From: Paraglomus occultum
Taxonomy: Eukaryota > Glomeromycota > Glomeromycetes > Paraglomerales > Paraglomeraceae
Length of the DNA stretch: 25,150 nucleotides
Assembly (NCBI GenBank): GCA_910592205.1
Contig: CAJVPJ010000439.1
Span: 1-25,150, forward strand
Direction of reading: 5' to 3'
Shown: one piece after another, positions 1 to 12,164 of the stretch
Position numbering within the stretch: the first letter of the stretch is position 1
Layout of the letters: each line of letters begins with the position of its first letter
Program-made: the position numbers and the translations under genes
Notes under the pieces: generated by a model
Told to the model about the DNA's origin: nothing
Seen by the model: the letters and a program-made list of their open reading frames with translations, nothing else
Database searches by the model: none

Positions 1-103
1 TTTTCCGAGCGAATTTTATTATACGTGTTTTGGGAATTAGAAAAATTATCGGTTTTGGCATTTATCGGTTTTCCGAGTATCGGTTTTCCGAGCTTTGACT
101 GTA
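1..103. mobile_element. Right end of a pogo/Tigger-like DNA transposon (terminal repeat)
   Basis: The motif tatcggttttccgag occurs twice in tandem (63-77 and 78-92), with related pieces at 1-9 and 47-56. It runs into ctttgactg at 93-101, followed by TA at 102-103. Read inward from the edge, this gives CAGTCAAAGCTCGGAAAACC, the form expected of a pogo/Tigger terminal inverted repeat beside its TA target duplication. The rest of the element would lie left of the window, so the partner repeat cannot be checked here. Confidence 0.55.
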
Positions 104-330
104 TTAATATATAATTGTCACAAATTAAAATTTCTAAAGTGGAAGTACAGGTGCAGGGTCCAGCATATCAACTGTATGAGTGAGGTAGATTTACATGCAG
201 GCTAATAATTTTGATCTAATTAAAGGACAATTGTTAATACTCAATTCACAAATTACAATCAAACAAAACAGCTGTCCTTTCTTACCCTAATTCCTTGATC
301 AAATGCTGTAATGTAGGGGCTGGTTATGAA

Positions 331-960
331 CTTTAATATATTCAATCATTCTTCCTTGGTTTCAATCTCCTCCATGAACTCCTGTACACATCTCAGTAGT
401 AGTAGTATATCCCAGTTGAACATACTAATAAACCTCTCCTGAATTGAGAAGCAATAAAGGATTAGACTGAATCCAATAATAATTGATTTGAGTAATTATA
501 CAAACCTCACATAGTGATGATCCATCAGGCAGTGTGAGATCCATAGCTTTAGTTTCTAAATTTCCCAATTGGCAAGTATATAGTTCATATCTAATTATAA
601 AATCTCTAAGATTGGCTGCCTACAAAACTCCCCAAGCTGATTCCCACCCACCCAAATCTATCTCTTCCATATGCCAACAGATCCTCTGGTATTAGTATGT
701 CCATGTCATGTTTTAACAATACATCACTTCTCCCCAGTATCTCCTGTAACCTTCAGAGGCAAATCACTGACAGCATCTTCCTCATCAGTTTCTGCACCAA
801 ACTAATACATATGGGGCATGCCACATCAGCCACATCAGCCCAGGAAGGTCATGGAATATTGTCCAAACTAACATCTTCCCAAGCTATAATGAGCTTGTAC
901 TCGCTGGCTGCCTGCTTACTGTTTGATTCTCAAATACTCTCCCCAACTGATGGAACCTCC
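331..960 (-). pseudogene. Decayed coding-like region of unknown identity, two possible exons
   Basis: Base composition is less AT-rich than the flanks. On the minus strand a short open segment ends in a stop near 350 and reads RFISMFNWDILLLLRC then QEFMEEIETKEE. It is preceded by an AG acceptor near 440. A second segment just upstream contains KAMDLTLPDGSSLCE before a GTTTGT donor. Further upstream (600-960) coding-like pieces such as ASEYKLIIAWEDVSLDNIP recur but are broken by several stops and frame changes. I do not recognise the family. It could be an old transposon gene, given the transposon end just to the left. No intact frame can be claimed. Confidence 0.3.
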
Positions 961-1129
961 ATATGCAGCACAGACTAACCTGTGAATATCAAGATTGTGA
1001 ATCAATTTGTGACAACCCCCATTCTCTTGCCTTGCCCCAAAAATGTTTGAACTGTATCTTTATAATATCACCCTATTACTATTACTATAATTAGCAATAC
1101 TAATTATACTATTAATGTTATTATTATTG

Positions 1130-1717
1130 TGTTAATAGAGGTGCACTGATATGAAGTAATATAAATGTCTATATATTTGAAGTGTTAGTTGAGGGATGTG
1201 AGTATGAGATAGAATGGTTCTAATGATGAAGTTTTGTTTATGGTCAGGGTAAGTATGGAGTAATAGTTTTAATATGAAAGGAGGATGGAAATAAAGGAGG
1301 AAGAAGCATCTGAAATATAGGAAGGACTAGAGGAGCCAAAGGATGTTGAAGTGCAGGAGGTCCATACAGATATTGGTCCAGTGGACAGTTGATTGGGTTA
1401 GATGAGCAATATGTTTAATTTTTGAAAAAGATATGATTGAATAATGGAAGATGGAGAGGAAAGTGTGAGCTCAGTAGCAGTAGAGAGATGAGTGTGGATA
1501 GGTTCTGAAGGTTAGATGCAACAGGGGAAATAGAAAGGCACAAGTACAAGGACAAAAGGTAAAGGGAGTATTGTATGAGGATGGTGAGAATGGTGAATTT
1601 CTTTCCATGTAAGTGGCAGGTGGAGTTGGTGGAAAGGAGAATGGAATAAAGGTGAGGGAGAGAGGGAAAGGAATGGAGGGGGTTCCCAGTGATGATGGAA
1701 TTGGGAGAATTTTGTGA
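1130..1717. other. Purine-rich tract without an intact gene
   Basis: The plus strand is strongly enriched in A and G over several hundred bases, rich in gga, gag and agg triplets. An acidic segment with frame MEIKEEEASEI, stop, then EGLEEPKDVEVQEV is visible near 1285-1370, but it is short and interrupted. The long Tyr/Pro/Ser-rich frame on the opposite strand is a by-product of this strand asymmetry. I see no supportable gene. Confidence 0.4.
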
Positions 1718-1743
1718 TAGTAATAGTAATAGTAATAGTAATA
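1718..1743. repeat. (TAGTAA)n microsatellite
   Basis: About four perfect copies of the hexamer tagtaa end the purine-rich tract. It encodes a run of Tyr on the minus strand in the overlapping spurious frame. Confidence 0.9.
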
Positions 1744-1749
1744 AGTTGT

Positions 1750-3480
1750 GAACTGCGATTTGATCATAGGATGCTGCGGTACTGAATAGAGTAGCACAGC
1801 ATTTCTTATATTTTATTGGACGTTAATTAACTGCGGTAATTATAAATTAATTAGTGAAGAAGGTAGCTTAATGATAATGAACGTAAACAATATACTGTAG
1901 AAGCAGTTTTTACTATAAGACTTTTGCTACGATAATTATGAATATTATTAAAACATTCATTACGAGCAATCGTTTGAGAATTAAGTAAAACGTTCGTAAG
2001 AGTTACTTATGTTGTGATTATAATGGTTGGATAATTGATAATCGTTCATAGTTCGAACGGAGATAGTTACTTAACACACATCGAAGAAGTACACGTAATC
2101 TCATAACTATATGATTACAATGTCATCGTCGCCTTCACCTAAGGTAGTGACTCATGTTGCATAACGGGAATATGTTTCACTGTAATGACATTATCGCTCG
2201 TCGACAAGCGAAGAGTATGTCAGCTTGAAATACTGTAAATTTGATATAAAGATTTATCAAGCTATGTCGGGTTTACGGAAAACTATTGCTAACGTGTTCA
2301 GTAACTCAAAACATTCTTTCATACTGACATGTCGAGCCATGCCATTAATACACATTTTTCCTTTTCTCACTGATCATTACTAACGTTTTAGTAAACTCAA
2401 GCAATGATATGTCGATCGGTGTTTACTTACAATTGTATTGCTTCCACACAAACAGAAAGACTGTTGCTAATGTATCAAAACTTTTTTTACTATGACATGT
2501 TAGATGATGTTTTTAACTCACAATTGTATTTCCATCTCTGCACCAATAGAAGATGAGTAACCAAAGGCATTGCACAAGAGAAAATATCTTTATCCAGGAA
2601 CTACTGACTTGTTTTTAGTTATCGCTATTACTATTGAAAAATCGTTTCCGATTGATTATATTCTTATCTGTCACTTGAAGAAAATAATCTAATACTTTCA
2701 GATCAGTCAACCAAGCATTAAAAAAATAATAGCGGAAGATTCAAAATGTTGTGGTCTTATTTCTTTTACTGAATGAATAGCTGATCGTACATATCATAAT
2801 GTATAGGAACTATGGAGTTCAGTATCATAATACGCATTGCAATATTTAATTGCCATTTATGCATTATTTAATAAGATGAAAAGCGCGTAGCATTTCTGTT
2901 TCGATAAATACATCGTCATTATAATTATTAATAAGTTATTGCTATTATTGTTGTTGTACACAATACAGTATAGCATAGTAATAGTTACATGTAATATCAC
3001 ACTTTTAAGATTAGTGAATAATATGATAAGGCATGTTACTTACTATACATCACTGAACACATTTGTTATAGAGCTTTTAGAATTATCTAATGTTTGACTG
3101 TTTTGTATAATTATTATTACTCGTTAGCATGACAACATGCATTGTTATGTGTTAAACTATAATAATAAAATAGTGTTTTTATAGTATACAACAAGTACTA
3201 TTACATAGCTTAAAGTATATCATATAGCAGTATTATTGGAGAAATGAGAGATAAAATGTGTATAAATTGAGGGCGTCACAAATCATCAATGATAAAAAAA
3301 CCTATTACTGATATTAGTATAAATGGTTTATTATAAATTAGACGTTCTCAATAAAAAATACATATACGTGACAATTCTATAATACTGTAAACGCGATCGA
3401 TACAATATTATGATGCCAACATTTACTTTACGATAGTCTAGTTTATGATTTTCTTTACATACTCAAAGCACGCTCCCTAC
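1750..3480. other. AT-rich intergenic region
   Basis: All frames are full of stops and no motif, repeat or RNA structure was recognised. The last 200 bases presumably hold the 3' untranslated region and polyadenylation signals of the minus-strand P450 gene that ends at 3485. Confidence 0.5.
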
Positions 3481-3484
3481 CGCT

Positions 3485-5265
3485 TTATTCTATCTTTCTC
3501 GGCTTAAATCTCAACATCAGTTCATAGCATTGATTTATAGATTCATTTTTGTACTTCGGCTTAGTGTCCGGTGTGGCCAATTCAGGGTCATATTTACGGA
3601 AGATCAAAGCAACAATGGTTTTCAGTTCTATCATAGCTAAATGCCTTCCAGGGCATATTCGCACACCTCCTCCAAACATTTCAAGCGAGTACCTATCAAT
3701 GTTATGACAATTCGGTTCCAAAAAGCGGTCAGGATTGAATTCTTTCGGATTCGGCCAGTGTTTAGCGTTGTGTTGAATTCCAAGGGTGGAAATTACTATT
3801 TGTTGACCTTTCTGTATAAGGGAAATTAGATGTAGCCATTAGAATAGGAGTATTATTATAGTGTTGTCACGTTTGACATATACACACCTTAATGGGATAT
3901 CCACCAATTATATCATCTTCTTCGGCCATACGGAGATTTATGGAAGTGACAGGCATAAGTCGACCAGTTTCCTTAATGACAGCGTCAGTATATACTAGTT
4001 TATTCAAATCCTCATATTTGATTGGATGAGAAAGATCCGTTCCGAGGACCGTGTCAAACTCTTGTCGGAGACGTGCTTTGACTTCCGGATGCTTAGTTAC
4101 AAGGTAGACTATAAAGCAAATCAAATTTGCCGTCTGTTTATTCACAAATTAGACAATTTAGTAAGAATATAACCAGTCAAAACTGTACGATAACATTTAT
4201 TATTAGACTACTTACCGTATCAATACCACCACTCAACATTTCTATCAGACCAGCTTTGATATCTTCGTCTGTCAACGGCCCTTTGATGATACTGTCTCCC
4301 GCCCGGTTCTGTGTCATATCTTTGGGTGTATTTACAGTAAGCATCATTGTCAAAAAATCGGATTTCAATTGATCTTTGTCCCCGATTTTTTCAAAGTCTT
4401 CTCTCTTTTTTCGAATAATTTCAAGCACGGACTCATAAAGCCAGTTTAGATTGTCCATGTGTTTCTTCGACTGGCTACGTCCAATAGGGGTTTTCGTGCG
4501 AATTATTTCAGGTGTCAGGAGAAAATACTTCATTGTGCTGGTAAATGTCTGGAACGCTGTAATGAATTCATCCGCTTCCTTGACTATTTCTTGAGGATAT
4601 GGAGCTGGTTTGGATGGATTATAAGAGTTGTATAATGATGCCATTGTGCAAGCGTGCTTGTCCATTGCTATAAGGAATGTCATGTCTGCGGTAAATCGGG
4701 GCATCCAATAAGCAAAATTGAATTCTTTTTTATCGAAACCCAACTCCATAAAATATCCTTCCATATTAGCAAACGCCTGCTGAACCCATTCTGTGGCTTG
4801 TCTAGAGAACTTTACTGTAGTAAGCGCCTGAGCGAACATTTTTCTATAGAATTGCCATCGTTCTTTATTTCTATTAAATACCATTCCATTATATGACAGA
4901 CCCATTTCATCGAGTCCGCTGTTGGGAGGGTTTCTGATAAAATACTTGTTGTCTTTTGATGCAGTCAGTATATTTTCGACCAAGTCGGCCCGGCCCAGCC
5001 AAAGTTGCTTCTCACTGCCAATATACACTTCCCACATGTCACCATATTTAGCTTGGGCATCTAGCATCCACTTATTAAAGTCACCAGAGAGGCTTATTTG
5101 AATGACATTTCCAATTAAGGGCAGTGGAAGCGGACCAGGGAATGGAGTTTCGCGAGTGAAATATGAATAATAGAATCTAGTAATGTAAAGTATTAACAAG
5201 GTACCGAATAAAATTAAGGCATCCCAAAGAGTGAGAGAGAAAATTAGATGTGTCACTGTTGACAT
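3485..5265 (-). CDS. Cytochrome P450 monooxygenase, three exons, apparently intact
   Basis: Exons lie at 5265-4216, 4133-3888 and 3811-3485. The introns (82 and 76 nt) have GTAAGT and GTGTGT donors and AG acceptors, and the joins keep frame to give 540 residues, a usual P450 length. Seen in order: an N-terminal membrane anchor (about 7-36); a proline hinge PFPGPLPLPLIGN (41-53); the I-helix oxygen-binding motif GGIDTT (346-351), restored exactly across intron 1; the ExxR motif ETGR (405-408); NPDRF (458-462); and the haem loop FGGGVRICPG (478-487) with Cys485 as the thiolate ligand. The enzyme should sit on the ER membrane and oxidise a lipophilic substrate using electrons from a P450 reductase. 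The substrate cannot be told from sequence. The start is the ATG at 5265. The frame stays open upstream to 5322, but that codon is GTG, unlikely in a eukaryote. The overall style resembles P450s of arbuscular mycorrhizal fungi (inference). Confidence 0.95.
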
Positions 5266-5327
5266 GTCGAATGTTGGTTTGTTTTTTTGCTTTATAAATA
5301 TATAATCAAATACGTCTGGCACGCGCG

Positions 5328-5336
5328 CTTTTTATA
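5328..5336 (-). promoter_or_regulatory. TATA box of the P450 gene
   Basis: On the minus strand the sequence tataaaaag lies about 63 bases before the ATG at 5265. That spacing suits a TATA box with a transcription start some 30 bases downstream and a short leader. It is the best core-promoter match in this upstream region. Confidence 0.55.
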
Positions 5337-5339
5337 GAC

Positions 5340-8300
5340 AGACAAAATGACATCCATATTAAGTTTGACCGATGGGGATAATTTAATAGCCATAGTCACC
5401 AATAGGGGGTTATTCCAGTGTTCTTGCACAGAGAATTTTCCATCAATCGTATAACAGTTAAAATAGCTAGCCAAGTATTACGTAAAAGTGTAATTTTGTG
5501 TGTACTGCCGTCGTTGCTTGCAAAGGAAACGCTATCCGGTAAATCTGATCATTTATTCGATATGAAACACTGCAGATTGCAAATCCCTCATTTGGAGATC
5601 GATTCACGGTTACACGTGCAATGTATTGTATTATCCCATAAACCTTCATTACTGCATTAATAAAGCAGAAGGTTTACTTGTTTATAAAGGAAAAACATTT
5701 ATTCTTTTGTAACTCTCACATGTTTATCCATATTACATAACTCGCACTTAACTTTGTTATGTCTGCACTAGCATACGAATCGAATAAGCCAAGATTATAC
5801 CAAGAAATGAAATGCTTTTACCAAAAACATGCATAGAGAATAAACGTAGCAACAACATGGAATAACAGAATTCTGCTTTCACAAACATGTAATCAAATTC
5901 GAGAATTGAGATAACGGAATAGACTTTCAATTATATCAACTGAGCATAATATTCGTTTCGATTGTTAGGAGTGATAATGTTGATTAGATGGTGGTAATCA
6001 AACCTTATCAACCATTCAAAGTATCGTTCAATTTTAACTATACTTATTACTAATTATAATTATTATCAATATTACCATTAATAATTATCGCATGCCAATC
6101 TTATTAATAAGGAAATGTGACACAAATCCGAGCCATGAATGTTATTGAGTAATGCCTATTACTATCGTTAAACGTAAGCAAACCGAAATCTAGTACGACA
6201 TTAGCAATTGGTTATGTCAGCAGTTATACTACGTGATGAGACATGTAAACATTGAACTTGAGAAAACAAAGTACGTGGGTACGCCCGATATATCATCGTA
6301 ACGTTAACCACGGAAAATCTATAAACAGACACTTGCTAGTTTATGCTCCAACTCAAATGTATGCCAGATTTGGCAATTACGGAAGTTTCAGAGAAATTAT
6401 TCGTAAGTGTTCACAGAAAAAGAAATAGAGTAAATAGAGTTGATGTACCTAAATCCGAGCATTTGACGATTGTAATATTCGACCAAACTGGGCTTTTGCG
6501 TCATTATAAAGAGGCTTATCTTCAAAACAAGCATGTCATACGTCAACACTTGTACGGTTAATACTCTTTTGGTCAAAAAGTTTTCTCAAAGTCACAAGAA
6601 AAACATACGCTTATCTCAAATTATACTTGACTTGGATTAAAGCCACCTGGTTATTTGATAGGCAAACGGCTATTAAAAAACTAATGCTTATTCATGCTGT
6701 CAATAAACTGCATAAACAATTAATGTTTCACATACGCACATTTACTATATGCTACATTGTTCCACTATATGAATATCTGTCTATGTAAACCCGTAATTTT
6801 TATGTATAACAAGTGATAATTATATTCGCTAGTAGTACATGCTGAATATTAAATAAATCAACATGCAAAAACTTACACAAGTACTTAACTTACTCGATGG
6901 TATGTGGATTGAATAATCCGGAAAGATTAATTTATAAAACGCCTTATGACGACATCACTTATTGAAGAGATTGATAAACCATTAAACATCTATATGATTA
7001 ATGACAGCGGCACAAAACAATTGATAGTCAATGCTACGCTATTAGTCAGTTTATTTTTTTTGTGAAAATTCGAAGAGATTATTCAAAGATGATATAGCGG
7101 TCTGCGACAGATGTGCCCAATAAAGATTTACCAATTCCAACATGTTGATTTACAGTTGATAAATGCGACAACAATAACAATTTGTTTAGTCAACGACAGT
7201 AATTTTATTTTTATCTTTATGTATTAATTTACGTAACTAATAAAACGCCTGACCCTCTATATATGCATTTTTACTATTGGGATAAAAATTGTTGATTAAA
7301 CGCAAAAAGTTTGCTTACTATGTTTGATATAATGTTTCAAAAGTATTTTGCATAGATTGTTTTTAGTTGCCAATTTTCTACTGACTCATCAAAATAACTT
7401 AGCGTTATTCTAGCGCGTAGAATAATCTAACAAAATTATGGACAACGTTGTTGACAAGAGCTTAGACCTCAGAATGTTGTTTGAGGAAAGTCTGTTCGAA
7501 TTTAGATGCTAGAAGCCTGGCCTGGGGACCAGAATTACTTACATTAATTAGTAGACATTGCATTATTTGTGCAACAGGTTGACGCATATAATATGTAGAC
7601 ATGAAACTATATCCTCATGCAATTGAATATCGAATGTGCGTCCTACGTAAAAATGTCTGAAAATATAAGAGTGTCCGAGTCGATTTATTTTGACAAGTCT
7701 CCACCAGACGATTCGTTTAGGTTAGATATTATCTGTCAAATTAATTTGCGGCATTATCTACTCTGTAACAATTATATAACTAGTTACTGAACACTGACAA
7801 TTATATCCAAACATTAGCTACTCGGAATTGGATAAGACAAAAAAGCTGACGTTTGGCTTTTTGTTTCTTATCGTATACTACCGTGAATAAGCACCCCAAG
7901 ATTAACTGCATGACGTGCTCCCCCATTCACAGTTCATTATGCGTATACAAATAATAGTACGCTTCTGGTCACTGCAATTACTATTGTAAGTTACCCCTCA
8001 ATGCTGTTGGGATTATACTTTACGTAACAAGATCCGCCGTAGAAAATTTGACTGACACGACCAATAATATTATTAAGATTCATATAGCTTGCAATTTACG
8101 CCAAACATAGTGGTTAAATTTATCGCTCACTTGAATAGAAATTGATATTTACGTGTAAACGTACACTTTGCCGTAATTTGTCACGCGTCCACGACAATTT
8201 AGCTTTGCCAAATTGGCTTCGGTGGGCTTTTTCGGAAGAAATTTTTTACTCTCGGCTGTATCTACTAGTTAATAACATTATTCTTGAATCATTCTGAAGC

Positions 8301-10320
8301 TAATTGACTGTACTTTTCAGAAAACAGATTGTAATTACGCAGCGATATGCAAGTACATATATATCATACAAAAAAAATGTAACGTCACCTGCGACTGCCA
8401 CTTCATTGAACTGCAGCTTTATAACGATGGTAGATTTAAATGTGTTATTATTTTTTCAAAATTACTACTACTTACATAATAAATACGAGCAACACAGATT
8501 TTCCTATGTTTACTATCAATCAGCAGCCTAGATTTCTTTGTGGTAAGCACACGATTTTGCCGATCAATCAGTCAAACCTACGCAAAATCTTTTTTCTTCA
8601 AAGACCTCTATTGTACATATTATGAAGATAATTTCGACATATTTAGATTCGTTACTCCTCTGAAAATAGCAGTATCTAACCGTGACTTATTATGGTAATA
8701 GAGCTCTTGGCAAAATTGCGAATTGTTTCAAACCGTGCCTACCATAGTAAGAGAAATTTTCCCGGCCATATTTACTAAATAAGTCACAAATTTTTTCGAT
8801 AAATTTTGTTTCACTGTCGCAGTCCGATAAAGTGGGAGTACACATGAATTTTCATATGTATAGCATATTCCATTGCCTTTTAATTTCCTTTTAAAGTCAT
8901 TGCTTCTCTTTCATGGTTTCAATCTAAAAGGCATTTGACGGTTATCTTTTGGTTGGTTATTAATAATGAAAGTGACATTGTTACTTACAGGGAAATCTAG
9001 TATGCAGAATATGTCAACGTATAAACGTTTTATATTATTTCCTGCTGTAAACAATAATTTGTTTATCAGATGATAATTGTGGATGAGCTTCACAAATCAA
9101 TAATGGAGTCTTCCTTAAGCCTGGTAAAGTTAACACTATGATGTTTTTCTCCTAAACTTAAACGTCATCTCCTTGCTATTATTCTCAACTTTCGTTACCA
9201 CATTAGCGACTAATGAAGAATAGACGTTAAACGTATGCATTGATAAATTTGTTTAATTAAATACGTACCCATACGCTTCAACATAGCTTGTTTGAGGTTA
9301 CCAGTAACTTTGCTAATCTTTTTTGAAACACTCGGGTAAACTTGCGTGCATACTATTTAAGATTTGCAAGCAAGTTCTTTATACAATCGGGTGTACAATT
9401 GCGCGCACGCAGGAGCAGAGCACGGCTTTCCTACCTAATGTCTCTGGTTCTGTAAAACAAAAATATCCTGGCACCAGCAATTGAAACACCACACTGTCGA
9501 TGTGACGCAGAATGAATTCGTGACAATGTTAATAAAATGCGACGTTATCTTAGAATATAACTTTCGATCGTATAGACAACTGGTTAAAAATACTGGCAAA
9601 ATCGTGGCGCACGATATGCATATATTGTCTACGCATAAATATTACAAGCCATCGTCACTATATTCCGTAAAACACTTTACGATATTTTAAAGAACACAAG
9701 TAGTAGGTTCCAGAAATGTATGGAGAAAACTGTTTGTAGTTTTTATGGTGGCTAATTACGTATAGGAAACAGAGTAGACCACCAAAAGCCGATTTCAAAC
9801 AACTTACATTATGAAATCGTTTTGTGTATTAGTTACCGAACAAAAATAACCCGTTTTTTTTAATCGACGCAAGCCTTTTCTATAAAATGAAATAATTTAC
9901 GTTGCGGTCCGGTCAAGGGGTATATATCATATTCTTATTGCATAGAGATGCGTGTTTATCACAGACAGACCCATTATGGTCATACCTCATTTGTATCCTC
10001 CCGTAATTGTATCCCAAACCTCGACTAAAGTTTTTAGCTGGACGGATTTTCCTTATTGTAAATTAATATATCCCACGTATATGTATATAAATCCCCCCTC
10101 TGTATTACAATTTATATAATCTGTGTCAGTTTGTCAATCATTTACCACTTCTAATAAATTCAGCCACAAATCATGCACAAATTAGGCTACATAAATCAGG
10201 CCATTAAATATATAAGAGAGAGCGCCGCAAGGTCTATTAAATCGACTGTATCTATTAACTATATTACCAATAGTTCATCAGCGATAATTTTTGAAAAATT
10301 TCTGATGGCAGAGTGTCCTG
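5340..10320. other. Long AT-rich region with no supportable gene
   Basis: Open frames here are 60-75 codons at most, about what chance gives at this base composition, and none showed a recognisable domain. The least AT-biased is a frame at 9481-9690 (+) that begins with TTG rather than ATG. Another at 6343-6561 (+) starts with ATG, but it carries a GTAAGT donor-like site and has no partner exon that I could find. No tRNA, rRNA or ordered repeat array was seen. Confidence 0.45.
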
Positions 10321-10329
10321 CAATAAGTA

Positions 10330-10458
10330 CATGTTGAAGAAAACTCAAGCATTGAAGAGGAGGCTGCTATTTCTATATAAAAAGTAAGAGAAGCTCTCGA
10401 TTTAGCTAAAAAAGTTTTAGAACAAGGAAAATTTACGACAGAAAGTGATATTCAATAA
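10330..10458 (+). pseudogene. Relic of a Tigger/CENP-B-type transposase C-terminal region
   Basis: One frame reads HVEENSSIEEEAAISI, stop, then KVREALDLAKKVLEQGKF, then TTESDIQ before another stop. An acidic Glu-rich stretch followed by a helix with a Leu/Glu-Gln pattern is typical of the C-terminal tail after the DDE domain in pogo/Tigger transposases of fungi. It is short and has internal stops. The identification comes from style and from the second, clearer relic 270 bases downstream. Confidence 0.35.
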
Positions 10459-10729
10459 GTCGGACAACACATAAAATTGTAGGCGGACAACCTTTTATTC
10501 GGTTATAACAAACAACTTTCGAAAAGTCGAAACACGTAATAATTCTTACCGTTTTTAGTGAATATACAATACATTGATTACCCAATGATATTGTAGCGTC
10601 ATAGACAATATTACACCATTTGCTTGTCTAAAACGTGATTATCGTAAACAACGTACTATATAATATATATGTTATTATATATACGTTATTATGACATCAT
10701 AATGATTCAGAAATCAAAGGGAATCCCTT

Positions 10730-11019
10730 ATGCATCAAATTGATGTGGATGATATTGTAGCGAGCAATTACATTAACATTGATACCAGGATAAAAGTAGC
10801 TATACGATTGACAAAGGGGATAGGATATAATCACTGCAGTGCAGGAAGCGCCAGAAAAAGAGGAAGGGAAAAAATGCAATAGAATATCAAATATATCTGC
10901 TTGAACAACGTTCAAACTATTTACAACAAAATTCTGATGTAAAAGTAACGTATCAGGACCTCAGGATTGGAAGACTTGCAGTGAGAATTAAAAGAAAGCA
11001 AAATGCTTCTCTAAAGTAG
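10730..11019 (+). pseudogene. Tigger/pogo-type transposase C-terminal relic, frameshifted
   Basis: From 10730 the frame reads IDVDDIVASNYINID and then RLTKGI, the pattern of the region between the DDE catalytic domain and the acidic tail in Tigger proteins. A frame change near 10860 leads into KNAIEYQIYLLEQRSNYLQQ and then DLRIGRLAVRIKRKQNASLK, ending in TAG at 11017-11019. This basic ending after a helical segment is the usual C-terminus. A terminal-repeat-like sequence follows about 120 bases downstream. The element is dead: the catalytic part is missing and the tail is frameshifted. Confidence 0.5.
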
Positions 11020-11136
11020 CTCATGATGGAAAAGTTGTACAAATGGATATTAATATGTAAGATACTTTTTTGTCGTTAAATATGTGATGTTTTTATATTT
11101 AAATAAAAACACTTTTTTTAACAAAAATATTATAAA

Positions 11137-11195
11137 ATTTGATTAGTCGGATCTCTCGATAATTGGATAAAATTTTCGAGAGTGACTACCGTATA
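11137..11195 (+). mobile_element. Terminal-repeat-like end of the Tigger relic
   Basis: The segment holds ggatctctcgataattgg and, shortly after, ttttcgagagtgactac. Repeated 'ctcgataattgg' and 'ttcgagag' words are characteristic of Tigger ends, and it lies just downstream of the relic transposase tail in the same orientation. I found no matching left end within about 1.3 kb upstream. Confidence 0.45.
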
Positions 11196-11489
11196 CTCTC
11201 ATGAATAGGCAGACCTACCCCCATAATTACCACGATTACCCGCACAACGTACCCCTCGTTAACAGTTTATTACATAGTACACGTAATTATAAAATTTTTT
11301 ATTTCAATTATAATAAAATTTTGGTTACTGGTGATTACTATAAACTAACCCCCTAAGTTTGTTCTCAACATGACGGTTTGCCGATTATTTTTATATGATC
11401 GAGGGGTTATTTACAAGAGTATACAGTAGGTATAATTCGACACTTAGGCGATTTAATAGAAAAAGTCAAAACTTCAAACTTTATTAACA

Positions 11490-11845
11490 GAATTTATGTC
11501 AATCCGAAGTAATATATGTCAGATCAAATTTATGTCAATTCCGAAGTAATATGTGTGAGATCAAAATTTATGTCAATTCCGAAATGATACATGTCAGATC
11601 AGAATTTTATGTCGCTTCCAAACTGACATGTGTCAGATAAGAATAATAGAAAACTAGCAATAAATATGACAATGTTTTATTGAATAATATATTGTCGTAT
11701 GTCAGTTTGGAAGCGACATAAATTCTGATCTGATATATATCACTTGGAATTGACATAAATTCCGATCTGACATATGTCACTTCGGGGTTGACATACATAT
11801 GTTACTTCGGAATTGACATAAAATTTTCCGATCTGACATACAACA
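11490..11845. repeat. Long imperfect hairpin with tandem repeats in its arms
   Basis: The left arm (about 11490-11630) holds four copies, with period 36-39, of a unit built on tatgtcaattccgaag and tgtcagatca. Copies start near 11495, 11531, 11569 and 11608, the last with the variant gtcgcttccaaactgacat. The right arm (about 11698-11845) is the inverted complement, starting with atgtcagtttggaagcgac. The loop is about 67 nt and AT-rich. This could be a MITE-like non-autonomous element or a locus whose transcript forms long double-stranded RNA. The frame at 11607-11798 inside it is spurious. Confidence 0.85.
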
Positions 11846-12164
11846 AAATTGTATGCAGCACACATACATATCTCAGTTAATCAAACTTTAGTGCTAATTC
11901 AAACTCTTGTTTAAAATATTTGCACTACGCCCTGGTCGACACAGTCCGCCGGGCACAGAACGTTTATCAATTTTTTATAAATAAATTAGTTTTACGTACA
12001 TCAAATACTGTAAGCAATTAAGTATAATATTAGTTAACATGTACAGTATTACAATAATAATTATGCGTATGCTAATAGTTATTAAATATTGCTGAGAATA
12101 AATGTTGAAAAATTGATTGAAAAAACACCAAATACACAAAATAACCAGCAATACACAGTCTCGA

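Noticed and set aside
697-978. 93-codon plus-strand frame
   Set aside because: It lies opposite minus-strand coding-like pieces and has no recognisable content.
1471-1797. Long minus-strand frame with a poly-Tyr run
   Set aside because: It is produced by the TAGTAA microsatellite and the purine-rich plus strand; no domain and no conserved pattern.
5266-5322. N-terminal extension of the P450
   Set aside because: The extension begins with GTG; the ATG at 5265 places the membrane anchor at the N-terminus as usual for microsomal P450s.
9481-9690. 69-codon plus-strand frame
   Set aside because: It starts with TTG, has no upstream exon or promoter signal and no recognisable motif.
11607-11798. 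63-codon minus-strand frame
   Set aside because: It falls inside the hairpin and merely translates its repeat units.
11490-11845. Repeat units considered as a CRISPR array
   Set aside because: Units are contiguous, imperfect and inverted between arms, with no unique spacers, and the context is eukaryotic.
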